Below, piece by piece: positions 56,556-64,000 of a stretch of 64,000 nt of DNA. Position numbers and translations under genes: made by a program. The stretch covers positions 2,781,452-2,845,451 of the forward strand of contig KI301992.1 of the NCBI GenBank assembly GCA_000471045.1, read 5' to 3'. The notes under the pieces are model-generated. The model saw nothing but the letters and a program-made list of their open reading frames with translations. It had not been told where the DNA came from and searched no databases. Positions within the stretch are counted from its first letter, which is position 1. Every line of letters begins with the position of its first letter. The DNA comes from an actinobacterium LLX17 (GTDB taxonomy: Bacteria > Actinomycetota > Actinomycetes > Propionibacteriales > Nocardioidaceae).

Positions 56556-58531
56556 ACACGTCAATCATCACGTCAGTCCTCGTCGCCAACCGTGGCGAGA
56601 TTGCGCGGCGGGTGTTCCGCACGTGCCGCGAGCTCGGCATCGCGACGGTCGCGGTGCACAGCGACGCCGACGCCGATGCGCCCTTCGTGGCGGAGGCCGA
56701 TCGCGCGATCCGGCTCCCCGGCAACAGCCCGGGTGAGACTTACCTGCGGGGCGACCTCGTCATCGCGGCCGCGCTGTCTGCTGGCGCCGACGCGATCCAC
56801 CCCGGCTACGGCTTCCTCAGCGAGAACGCGCAGTTCGCCCGCGACGTCGAGGCCGCCGGCCTGACCTGGATCGGCCCGCGTGCCGACTCGATCGACGCGA
56901 TGGGCGACAAGGTCCGCGCCAAGGAGCTGATGGCGAAGGCTGACGTGCCGCAGCTCGAACGGCTCGAGCCGTCGGCGGTCACGGCGAACGACCTGCCCGT
57001 GCTGGTCAAGGCCTCCGCCGGCGGTGGTGGTCGTGGCATGCGCGTCGTGCGCGAGCTCGCCGAGCTGGACGACACGATCGCGGCGGCCTCGGCCGAGGCC
57101 GCGTCGGCGTTCGGCGACCCCACGGTCTTCGTGGAGCTGTACCTGGAGAAGGCGCGCCACGTCGAGGTGCAGGTGCTGGCCGACACGCACGGCACCGTGT
57201 GGGTGCTGGGCGACCGCGACTGCTCGATCCAGCGCCGCCACCAGAAGGTCGTCGAGGAGGCGCCCGCGCCGGGACTGTCCGACGCGGCCCGCGAGACGCT
57301 GCACGCCGCGGCGCGTTCGGCCGCGCAGGCGGTGGACTACGTCGGCGCCGGCACGGTCGAGTTCATGGTCGCTGGCGCCCCGGCTTCGGCGGGGGTCCCG
57401 GGCCGTGGGCGGGAAGAAGGTGCAGAGCGGGTGTTCTTCCTCGAGATGAACACGCGGCTGCAGGTGGAGCACCCGGTGACCGAGGAGGTCTTCGGGGTCG
57501 ACCTGGTGGCTCACCAGATCGCCGTTGCCGAGGGGCGTGCCTTGGATGCCGAGCCGCCCTCGCTGCGCGGTCATGCCGTCGAGGTGCGGCTCTACGCCGA
57601 GGATCCTGCCGACGACTACGCACCGCAGACGGGCACGGTCAGGACCTTTGACGTCACGGGATCAGGCGTCCGCGTCGACTCCGGCGTGGAGGCCGGCAGC
57701 GTTGTGGGCACGCACTACGACGCGATGCTCGCCAAGGTCATCGCGCACGGCCCCGACCGGCCGACGGCGCTGCGGCGGCTTGCCGGGGCGTTGCGCTCGG
57801 CGCGGGTCAGCGGAGTCCGCACGAACATCGACCTGCTGCGCGCGATCCTCGTCGACGACGACTTCGTGGCGGCACGTCTGCACACGGGGCTGCTCGACGA
57901 GCGACTGGCGGCATGGACGCAGCCGGTCGACGCCCGGCGGCACGCCCTCGCGGCGGCGCTGGTCGAGGCGACGCGCACCGCGGCGTCGGCCCCGGTGTTG
58001 TCACGCATCCCTGCGGCCTACCGCAACGTGCCCAGCGCGCCCCGCCTGCGCCGGTACGAGCACGACGGCGAGATCCTCGAGGTCGCTTACGCGGCGCAGT
58101 CCGGACGCCTGGTGTCCGACTGGCTCGAGGGCGTGACCGTCGTCGACGTCACGACCGAGCAGGCGAGACTCGCCGTCGACGGCGTCGTCGGGACCTACCG
58201 CGTCACGGCGCACGAGGCCGGCGCCGACGTGACCGGCCCCGATGGCACCCGCAGCCTCACCACCGTCCCCACGTTCGTCGACCCCGCCGACGTCGTCGCG
58301 GAAGGGTCGTTGCTGGCCCCGATGCCCGGCGCGGTCGTGCAGGTCGTCGTCGAGACGGGCCAGCAGGTCTCAGCAGGCGACCCGGTTGTCGTGCTCGAGG
58401 CCATGAAGATGCAACACACCCTGCGGGCGCCGGCCGACGGCGTCGTCAGCGAGCTGGCCGTCACGGCCGGTGCGCAGGTCGAGTCCGGGGCCGTCCTGGC
58501 CGTCATCGAGTCACCCGAGGAAGCATCATGA
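56552..58531 (+). CDS. Acyl-CoA carboxylase alpha subunit (biotin carboxylase plus carrier)
   Basis: 659 residues. Biotin carboxylase with VLVANRGEIARRV, ATP-grasp VKASAGGGGRGMRVV and EMNTRLQVEHPVTE; C-terminal carrier with biotinyl-lysine EAMKMQH near residue 615. A short Gly/Ala/Pro/Arg insertion (57370-57425) splits the strand before the EMNTRLQ motif, in a place where the family is normally ungapped. GTG 56552 overlaps the beta-subunit stop. Confidence 0.92.
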   Translation: MNTSIITSVLVANRGEIARRVFRTCRELGIATVAVHSDADADAPFVAEADRAIRLPGNSPGETYLRGDLVIAAALSAGADAIHPGYGFLSENAQFARDVEAAGLTWIGPRADSIDAMGDKVRAKELMAKADVPQLERLEPSAVTANDLPVLVKASAGGGGRGMRVVRELAELDDTIAAASAEAASAFGDPTVFVELYLEKARHVEVQVLADTHGTVWVLGDRDCSIQRRHQKVVEEAPAPGLSDAARETLHAAARSAAQAVDYVGAGTVEFMVAGAPASAGVPGRGREEGAERVFFLEMNTRLQVEHPVTEEVFGVDLVAHQIAVAEGRALDAEPPSLRGHAVEVRLYAEDPADDYAPQTGTVRTFDVTGSGVRVDSGVEAGSVVGTHYDAMLAKVIAHGPDRPTALRRLAGALRSARVSGVRTNIDLLRAILVDDDFVAARLHTGLLDERLAAWTQPVDARRHALAAALVEATRTAASAPVLSRIPAAYRNVPSAPRLRRYEHDGEILEVAYAAQSGRLVSDWLEGVTVVDVTTEQARLAVDGVVGTYRVTAHEAGADVTGPDGTRSLTTVPTFVDPADVVAEGSLLAPMPGAVVQVVVETGQQVSAGDPVVVLEAMKMQHTLRAPADGVVSELAVTAGAQVESGAVLAVIESPEEAS

Positions 58532-59706
58532 GCGCCTACGTCGAAGCCCCCTTCACCGAGACTGCCGAACGACGTGAGCTGCGCAAGGCCGTCGCGTCCC
58601 TGGGCGCCAAGTACGGCGAGCAGTACTTCACGAAGGTCGCCACCGAGGGCCGCAAGAGCACCGAGCTGTGGCAGGAGGCCGGCAAGCTCGGCTACCTGGG
58701 CGTCTCGATCCCCGAGGAGTACGGCGGAGGCGGCGGCGACATCGGCGATCTCGCTGCCGTGTGCGAGGAGCTGGCCACCACGGGCTGCCCGCTGCTGCTG
58801 ATGGTCGTCAGCCCGGCCATCGTCGGCACCACGATCGCGCAGTACGGCACCGAGGAGCAGAAGCAGCGGTGGTTGCCGGGTCTCGCCGACGGCAGCGCCA
58901 CGTACGCCTTCAGCATCACCGAGCCCGACGCCGGGTCGAACTCGCACAACATCACCACCAACGCCGCGAAGACCGAGGACGGCGGGTGGGTCCTCAACGG
59001 CGGCAAGACCTACATCTCCGGTGTCGACGAGGCCAGCCACCTGCTGGTCGTCGCCCGCGCCGCGGACGCCAAGACGGGCAAGCTCAAGCCGGCGCTGTTC
59101 ATGGTGCCGACGGACGCCGAGGGCTTCAGCGCCACCGAGATCCCGATGGGCATCGTCTCGCCCGAGAAGCAGTTCACGCTGTTCTTCGACGACGTGCGGC
59201 TGCCGGCCGACGCGCTGATCGGCAGCGAGGGCGCCGGTCTCGAGCAGCTCTTCGCGGGCCTGAACCCCGAGCGCATCATGGCGGCCTCGATGGCCACCGG
59301 CACGGCGCGCTGGGCCATCAACAAGGCGGTCGCGTACGCCAAGGAGCGCGAGGTGTGGGGCAAGCCGATCGGCACGCACCAGGCCATCGCGCACCCGTTG
59401 GCGCGCCTGCACATCGACGTCGAGATGGCGCGGCTGCTGACCCAGAAGGCCGCAGCGCTCTACGCCGCCGGTGACCTGCTCGGAGCCGGCGAGGCCGCCA
59501 ACATGGCCAAGGTCGCGGCCGGCGAGGCAGCGGCCCAGGCGGTCGACCAGGCCATCCAGACGCACGGCGGCAACGGCCTCGCGCTCGAGTACGGTCTCGT
59601 GCAGGCCGTGGCGTCGTCGCGACTCAGCAACATCGCGCCGGTCAGCCGCGAGATGGCCCTCAACTTCGTGGCCCAGTTCTCCCTGGGCCTGCCCAAGTCC
59701 TATTGA
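58528..59706 (+). CDS. Acyl-CoA dehydrogenase, second paralogue
   Basis: 392 residues. FSITEPDAGSNSHNITTNA and THGGNGLALEYGL. Glu in GLNPERIMAAS near residue 246 matches the isovaleryl-type base; the C-terminal YEG site is absent (IAPVSREM). It may act on the second step of the same branched pathway or on a longer substrate. Overlaps the alpha subunit stop (ATGA). Confidence 0.9.
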   Translation: MSAYVEAPFTETAERRELRKAVASLGAKYGEQYFTKVATEGRKSTELWQEAGKLGYLGVSIPEEYGGGGGDIGDLAAVCEELATTGCPLLLMVVSPAIVGTTIAQYGTEEQKQRWLPGLADGSATYAFSITEPDAGSNSHNITTNAAKTEDGGWVLNGGKTYISGVDEASHLLVVARAADAKTGKLKPALFMVPTDAEGFSATEIPMGIVSPEKQFTLFFDDVRLPADALIGSEGAGLEQLFAGLNPERIMAASMATGTARWAINKAVAYAKEREVWGKPIGTHQAIAHPLARLHIDVEMARLLTQKAAALYAAGDLLGAGEAANMAKVAAGEAAAQAVDQAIQTHGGNGLALEYGLVQAVASSRLSNIAPVSREMALNFVAQFSLGLPKSY

Positions 59707-59713
59707 TCCGTCC

Positions 59714-59778
59714 GCGTTGAGTGTCACGTTTCGGTCGTGAAACCGCTGGTTTCGCAGCCGGAACGTGACACTCAGCGC
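59714..59778. repeat. Interrupted palindromic repeat, copy B
   Basis: Left arm GCGTTGAGTGTCACGTTTCGG, right GCCGGAACGTGACACTCAGCG, inner GTGAAACC/GGTTTCGC: about 29 of 31 positions pair or wobble. Unlike the other copies it lies between two genes on the same strand. Confidence 0.82.
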
Positions 59779-59795
59779 CGGAGACGAGGAGTGAC

Positions 59796-60542
59796 ATGAC
59801 CGAGATCGTGCACCTGGACGTCGCGGACGGCGTCGCGACCATCACGCTCGACAGCGAGCACAACCGCAACGCCTTGAGCCGCCAGCTGATGACCGAGCTG
59901 CGCGACCACCTCGCGACCGTCGAGCAGACCCCCGACCTGCGGGCGGTGCTGCTGCGCTCGTCGGGCCGCGTCTTCTGCTCGGGCGCCGACCTGTCGGAGG
60001 CCGCGTCCGGGGGCATGGTCGAGGGGGCCCAGGCGCTGGCCGACCTGCAGCGCCTGATCGCGACGCTGCCGGTGCCGGTCGTCGTTGAGCTGGCCGGACC
60101 GGTGCGCGCCGGCGGTCTCGGGCTCGTCGGTGCCGCCGACGTCGTCGTGGCCGCGGAGTCGGTGACGTTCGCGCTGACCGAGGTGCGGTTGGCGCTGGCC
60201 GCCGCGGTGATCAGCCTGAGCCTGCTCGAACGGATGGACTCGCGCGTCGCGGCCGACCTCTTCCTGACAGGTCGCACCTTCGACGCGGCCGAGGCCCGGC
60301 GCGCCGGGATCGTCACGCATGTGGCACCCGACGGAGGGCTCGCGGAGGCTGTTCAGTCCGTCCTCGGCGATCTCCGACAGGCCCACCCGCAAGGACTGCG
60401 CGAGACGAAGCTGCTGCTCAACCGGTCGCTGGTCGAGCGCATCGACACGCTCCGCGACGAGGTCACCGAGCAGTCGTCACGACTGTTCGGCAGCGACGAG
60501 GCCCGCGAGGCGATGATCGCCTTCCTCAACCGCAAGCGCTGA
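59796..60542 (+). CDS. Enoyl-CoA hydratase/isomerase family protein
   Basis: 248 residues. Oxyanion segment GRVFCSGADLSEA and ELAGPVRAGGLGLVGAADVVVA; crotonase fold with a usual length. One Glu of the typical catalytic pair lies in FALTEVRLALA; the second is not clear. In leucine or terpene catabolism it would hydrate methylglutaconyl- or isohexenylglutaconyl-CoA (LiuC/AtuE). GAGGAG precedes the ATG. Confidence 0.87.
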   Translation: MTEIVHLDVADGVATITLDSEHNRNALSRQLMTELRDHLATVEQTPDLRAVLLRSSGRVFCSGADLSEAASGGMVEGAQALADLQRLIATLPVPVVVELAGPVRAGGLGLVGAADVVVAAESVTFALTEVRLALAAAVISLSLLERMDSRVAADLFLTGRTFDAAEARRAGIVTHVAPDGGLAEAVQSVLGDLRQAHPQGLRETKLLLNRSLVERIDTLRDEVTEQSSRLFGSDEAREAMIAFLNRKR

Positions 60543-60559
60543 GCCGGCTCGCACCATTC

Positions 60560-60599
60560 GCCGCCCACGGCCCGGCACCCCCGCCGGGCCGTGGGCGGC
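60560..60599 (+). terminator. Terminator after the Atu/Liu-like operon
   Basis: GCCGCCCACGGCCCGGC (60560-60576) and its exact complement (60583-60599), a 17-bp stem with a 6-nt loop, 18 bp after the hydratase stop. Confidence 0.88.
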
Positions 60600-60649
60600 C
60601 GGTCCAGCACCGCCTACACTGGTGCGCTGCCCCTCGTCGAAGGAGACCG

Positions 60650-62758
60650 GTGACTTCCACCAGCGCCGCAGGCCGCGAGATCGCGGCCGAACAGGCGTAC
60701 GTCGACACGGTCCACGAGCGCCTCGAAGCCTCGGCCGACGTCGCCCGCGCGCTCGTCACCGAGGGCATGGCCCGTGGTCACGTGGGCAACGAGGGCGGCC
60801 TCGTCGAGCGCGATGCCATGGTCTTCCAGGCCACCCGCCGGCTCACCGCACTGAACGCGGCGCACGACGGCCTGGTCTTCGGACGCCTCGACATGCGGGA
60901 AGGCGATCGCCGCTACGTCGGTCGCATCGGCGTGCGCGACGCCGACCGCGAGGTCATGGTGATCGACTGGCGCGCGCCCGCGGCCGCCGTGTTCTACCAA
61001 GCCACCGCGGCCGAGCCGGCGGGCGTCGTGCGCCGCCGAGTGCTGCGCTGCTCCGGAGCCACGGTCGTGGGTGTCGAGGACGACCTGCTCGACGCCGACC
61101 ACGCGCCCGACGACATGGTCGTCGTCGGCGAGGGCGCGCTGCTGGCCAGCCTCTCGCGAGCCCGCGACAGCACGATGCACTCGGTCGTTGCCACGATCCA
61201 GAAGGAGCAGGACGACGCCATCCGCGCGCCCGCTCGCGGCGCCACGATCATCGGCGGCGGGCCCGGTACGGGCAAGACCGTCGTCGCGCTCCACCGCGCG
61301 GCCTACCTGCTGTACAACGACCGGCGCCGCTTCGAGTCCGGCGGCGTGCTGGTGGTGGGTCCGTCGAGCGTCTTCATGAGCTACATCGAGCGGGTGCTGC
61401 CCAGCCTCGGCGAGACCAGCGTGACGCTGCGCTCGCTCGGCCAGGTCGTCGACGGCTTCACCGCGCAGCACCACGACGAGCCCGTCGCGGCCGCCGCGAA
61501 GGGTTCGGCGCGCATGCTCCGCGTGCTGCGGCGCGTCGCGTCCGAGCCGCTGCCCGGCGCGCCCGACCACCTGCGCTACTTCTACAAGGACGACGTCCTC
61601 GTGCTCGACGCCAAGCGGCTCGCGGGCCTGCGGCGGCACCTGCTCAACCAAGGCACCCGCAACCGGGTCGTCCCGCGCGTCCCGGCGGTGCTGGCCGACG
61701 CGCTCTGGCAGCAGGTGCGCGGCGAGCGCGCGCTCGAGCAGGGCCGCGAGGGCTTCCTCGAGCAGATCGTCGACGACCCCCGCTTCGTCGACTTCGTCGA
61801 GTCCTGGTGGCCCGAGGTCGACGCCGTGCAGCTGTGGACGCTGCTGCCCCAGACGATCACCGAGCACGCGCACGGTGCGTTCCCGCGCGCCGAGCTCGAC
61901 GCGCTGCGTGCGTCGTGGGCCGACGGCGAGCCGTCGATCGAGGACGTCCCGATCGTCGATGAGCTGCGGTACCTCGTGGGAGAGGTGCCGCCCGCCATCG
62001 ACGAGGACGCCGACGTCCCGCACCAGCTGATGAGCTTCGAGCGGCGCGAACGTGACGACGACGCCGATCGCCGCCGCGCCACCCGCAGCATCGAGGACGA
62101 CAGCTTCGCCCACGTGCTGGTCGACGAGGCGCAGGACCTCTCGCCGATGCAGTGGCGCATGCTCGGGCGGCGCGGTCGCCGCTCCAGCTGGACCATCGTC
62201 GGCGACCCCGCGCAGTCGTCGTGGCCGCGGCCGGAGGAGGCCGAGCGCGCGCGCAGCGAAGCGCTCGACGGGCTGCCCGAGCACGTCTTCCGGCTCTCGA
62301 CCAACTACCGCAACTCCGCCGAGATCTACGAGCTCGCCGCATCCGTCGCCCGGCACGCCATCCCCGGCGCCGATCTCGCCGCCGCGGTGCGTCGCACCGG
62401 TGAGGAGCCGCACCACGTGCGCGTCGCTCCCGACCAGCTGGTCGCGTCGGTGCGCGAGCACGCCGAGAAGCGGCTCGCCGAGGTCGAGGGCACCGTCGCC
62501 GTCGTCGCGCCCCGCACGTTGCTGCATCGGCTCCGCGACGAGCTCGCCGACACTCTCGTGACGCACGAACGTCTGCGGGTGCTCGACGGTCTCGACACGA
62601 AGGGGCTCGAGTTCGACGCCGTCGTGGTCGCCGAGCCCGACGCCATCGTCGGGGAGTCCGAGGCCGGGTGGCGCACGTTCTACGTCGTGCTGACCCGCGC
62701 CACCCAGGCCCTCACCACCGTCGGCACCACGGCCGACTGGCTGGAGCACGTGGGCTGA
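60650..62758 (+). CDS. helD: HelD-like superfamily 1 helicase/RNA polymerase recycling ATPase
   Basis: 702 residues. An N-terminal helical arm with a DMREGDRRYVGRIGV strand, Walker A GGGPGTGKTVVALHRAAYLLY near residue 200, Walker B VLVDEAQDLSPMQWRML near residue 490 and the SF1 motifs TIVGDPAQS, TNYRNSAEIYELA and GLEFDAVVV. HelD removes stalled or drug-bound RNA polymerase from DNA; some actinobacterial forms give rifamycin resistance (HelR). GTG 60650 has AAGGAG a few bases upstream; TACACT (60615-60620) is a likely -10. Confidence 0.85.
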   Translation: MTSTSAAGREIAAEQAYVDTVHERLEASADVARALVTEGMARGHVGNEGGLVERDAMVFQATRRLTALNAAHDGLVFGRLDMREGDRRYVGRIGVRDADREVMVIDWRAPAAAVFYQATAAEPAGVVRRRVLRCSGATVVGVEDDLLDADHAPDDMVVVGEGALLASLSRARDSTMHSVVATIQKEQDDAIRAPARGATIIGGGPGTGKTVVALHRAAYLLYNDRRRFESGGVLVVGPSSVFMSYIERVLPSLGETSVTLRSLGQVVDGFTAQHHDEPVAAAAKGSARMLRVLRRVASEPLPGAPDHLRYFYKDDVLVLDAKRLAGLRRHLLNQGTRNRVVPRVPAVLADALWQQVRGERALEQGREGFLEQIVDDPRFVDFVESWWPEVDAVQLWTLLPQTITEHAHGAFPRAELDALRASWADGEPSIEDVPIVDELRYLVGEVPPAIDEDADVPHQLMSFERRERDDDADRRRATRSIEDDSFAHVLVDEAQDLSPMQWRMLGRRGRRSSWTIVGDPAQSSWPRPEEAERARSEALDGLPEHVFRLSTNYRNSAEIYELAASVARHAIPGADLAAAVRRTGEEPHHVRVAPDQLVASVREHAEKRLAEVEGTVAVVAPRTLLHRLRDELADTLVTHERLRVLDGLDTKGLEFDAVVVAEPDAIVGESEAGWRTFYVVLTRATQALTTVGTTADWLEHVG

Positions 62759-64000
62759 TGCGGTCCCTCACGTCCTCGCAGCTGTTCCGCCGCGCGTTCG
62801 CCGTCATCCTGCTGCTGGCGATCGTGACGCCGGTCGGGGTCGTCGTGGCGCGGGCGACCTTCCAGGCCTCCGAGAAGTCCATCGCGATCGGCGCGCACGA
62901 CGCGGTGCTCCGTCCCAACTACACCGGCGACATCGTGCTCGACTTCGGGCCGCTGTTCCCGCGGGTCAAGCTGCCGTCGGAGGACCGGCCGCTCAACATC
63001 GGCGCTCGCATCCAGCTGGGCGACGCCGACGTCACGTCGCTCGACGAGCTGCTCGCCCGCGACGCCGTCATCGCCAGCCAGCCCGAGGGAGAGATCGCGG
63101 CCGTGCGCGCCGCCATCACCGACATGTGGCTCGAGTCCGCCCTGCGGGGGGCCGGCGTCTCCGTGGCCCTGGCGGCGGTCCTCGTCGGCGGGTGGGTCGC
63201 GCTCGGGCGAGACCGGCGTCGGGAGATCGCCCTGGCCTGGTCCCCGCCCGACCCGCGACGGGCGATCGCGGGTGGCACCGCACTGGTGGTGGCTGTCGGC
63301 GGCGTCGTGGTCGCGCTCAACGCCAACCCCAGCTCGGTCAAGGACGAGACCACGTGGGTGCGCATCAGCGACGTGTTCCCGAACATCCCCGGCGACCCGA
63401 TGGTCGACCGGCTCGAGCTGTCCGACGGTGCTGCGCTGCGCAGTGGCGAGTCGTTGATCGAGGGCGCCATCCGCACGTACCAGGAGTCCAACGCGTTCTT
63501 CAGCGCGCTGGCCGAGACCGCCGAGGACGTCGAGCTCCGCACGCCAGAGGACGGGCAGACGACAGCGATGGTCGTCACCGACCGACACGACAACGTCGCC
63601 ATCGACCCGGTCGCCCGGCAGCTGGCCGACAACGCCGAGGCCGAGCTGCTCATCGATCTCGGCGACGACACCTCCAACGGCGCGACGTGGGAGGAGTTCA
63701 GCATCAACTCGCTGGTCCGCGAGTTCGAGGGGTTCGACATCGTCGGCGTGGTCGGCAACCACGACAGCGGGCACATCGCCGACCACATGGAGGACCGCGG
63801 CATCACGGTCCTGGACGGGGAGCCCGCCGAGGTCGGTGGCATCCGTTTTCTCGGCGACGCCGACCCCCGCAGCTCGGGCCTGACGAAGGGTTACACGGGC
63901 GACGAGGCCGACAACATCGCCGCCATCAAGGCGGTCGACGAGAACCTCACCGAGATCGCCTGCGACGACGAGGAGATCGCGGTCGCGCTGGTGCACAGTG
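62758..64000 (+). CDS. Membrane-anchored metallophosphoesterase (truncated by window end)
   Basis: Open from ATG 62758 to the window end, about 414 residues so far. Two membrane helices (about 10-32 and 125-148), a third near 165, then a calcineurin-like phosphoesterase domain with the metal motifs VVTDRHDN, DLGDDTSNG and VGNHDSGH, the last two being the GD and GNHD boxes. ATG overlaps the helicase stop as TGATG, so the two are co-translated. The C-terminus is missing, and a role together with HelD is unclear. Confidence 0.8.
   Translation, partial: MRSLTSSQLFRRAFAVILLLAIVTPVGVVVARATFQASEKSIAIGAHDAVLRPNYTGDIVLDFGPLFPRVKLPSEDRPLNIGARIQLGDADVTSLDELLARDAVIASQPEGEIAAVRAAITDMWLESALRGAGVSVALAAVLVGGWVALGRDRRREIALAWSPPDPRRAIAGGTALVVAVGGVVVALNANPSSVKDETTWVRISDVFPNIPGDPMVDRLELSDGAALRSGESLIEGAIRTYQESNAFFSALAETAEDVELRTPEDGQTTAMVVTDRHDNVAIDPVARQLADNAEAELLIDLGDDTSNGATWEEFSINSLVREFEGFDIVGVVGNHDSGHIADHMEDRGITVLDGEPAEVGGIRFLGDADPRSSGLTKGYTGDEADNIAAIKAVDENLTEIACDDEEIAVALVHS

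Noticed and set aside
53265..56564. 1099-codon open frame on the minus strand across the acyl-CoA dehydrogenase and carboxylase genes
   Set aside because: It is antisense to well-conserved genes, rich in Asp/Gly/Val/Arg as expected for a shadow of GC-rich codons, and has no recognisable motifs.
60543..60649. Rifamycin-associated element upstream of the HelD gene
   Set aside because: The only strong symmetry is the 17-bp terminator stem; I saw no separate inverted repeat between the terminator and the helD start.

Overview
The window reads as ordinary chromosome of a high-GC actinobacterium. The best fit by gene families is the Nocardioidaceae (Aeromicrobium/Nocardioides-like), but that is inference. 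The signs are very GC-rich third codon positions, many GTG starts, and actinobacterial families such as CsoR, DUF5926, DUF5709, SCO4848-like, TIGR03084, class III cyclases and HelD. Many genes have a TAnnnT -10 hexamer only 6-8 bp before the start codon and no Shine-Dalgarno, so leaderless transcripts look common. I see no tRNA, rRNA, CRISPR array, transposase, prophage or plasmid functions.

Layout. 1-4.0 kb: end of an extracellular solute-binding protein, a MATE exporter, a 448-bp gap with DnaA-box-like sites, and the replicative helicase dnaB. 4.1-7.9 kb: an overlapping cyclic-nucleotide-binding protein and adenylate cyclase, a secreted protein, and a divergent DedA protein. 8-12.8 kb: aldehyde dehydrogenase, NYN-domain protein, ABC exporter coupled to a YbaY-like protein, and a small membrane protein. 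12.8-16.1 kb: copper module copA-copZ-csoR plus a DUF305 lipoprotein, with two CsoR-type palindromes. 16.1-24.3 kb: membrane cyclase, thioesterase, a ZTP (pfl)-type riboswitch in front of serA, sirtuin, MDR reductase, DUF1697 and fadH. 24.4-31.4 kb: PadR with a divergent FMN alpha-hydroxy-acid oxidase, small conserved proteins, aat, HU, a CPBP protease and an anti-sigma-type ATPase. 31.4-39.5 kb: ugd, DUF5926, a 30-codon leaderless ORF, a Rossmann protein of unknown function, TetR with a DrrAB-type exporter, a phosphatase and a Uma2 protein. 39.6-47.9 kb: two SDRs, metX-metY, phosphofructokinase, a Baeyer-Villiger-type monooxygenase and an alpha/beta hydrolase. 48-60.5 kb: DUF3352 protein, then TetR, TIGR03084, a decayed sortase, and an AtuA/acyl-CoA dehydrogenase/biotin carboxylase operon ending in an enoyl-CoA hydratase. 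60.6-64 kb: HelD-like helicase and a metallophosphoesterase cut by the window end.

How genes work together. The copper genes sense (CsoR), carry (CopZ) and export (CopA) copper. The Atu/Liu-like operon should oxidise and carboxylate a methyl-branched acyl-CoA such as isovaleryl-CoA or a citronellyl/geranyl-type acyl-CoA. metX and metY make homocysteine from homoserine. The SDR pair and the monooxygenase/hydrolase pair lie 7 kb apart but carry nearly the same 19-bp palindrome over their starts, which suggests one regulon resembling the mycobacterial mymA set.

The most unusual material is non-coding. A family of long interrupted palindromes sits mainly at convergent gene ends (9.4, 19.7, 26.3 kb, with a tandem-gene copy at 59.7 kb). 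Two copies carry the same 45-nt insertion at the same point of the right arm. A separate 59-bp palindrome lies in frame inside the atuA-like gene.
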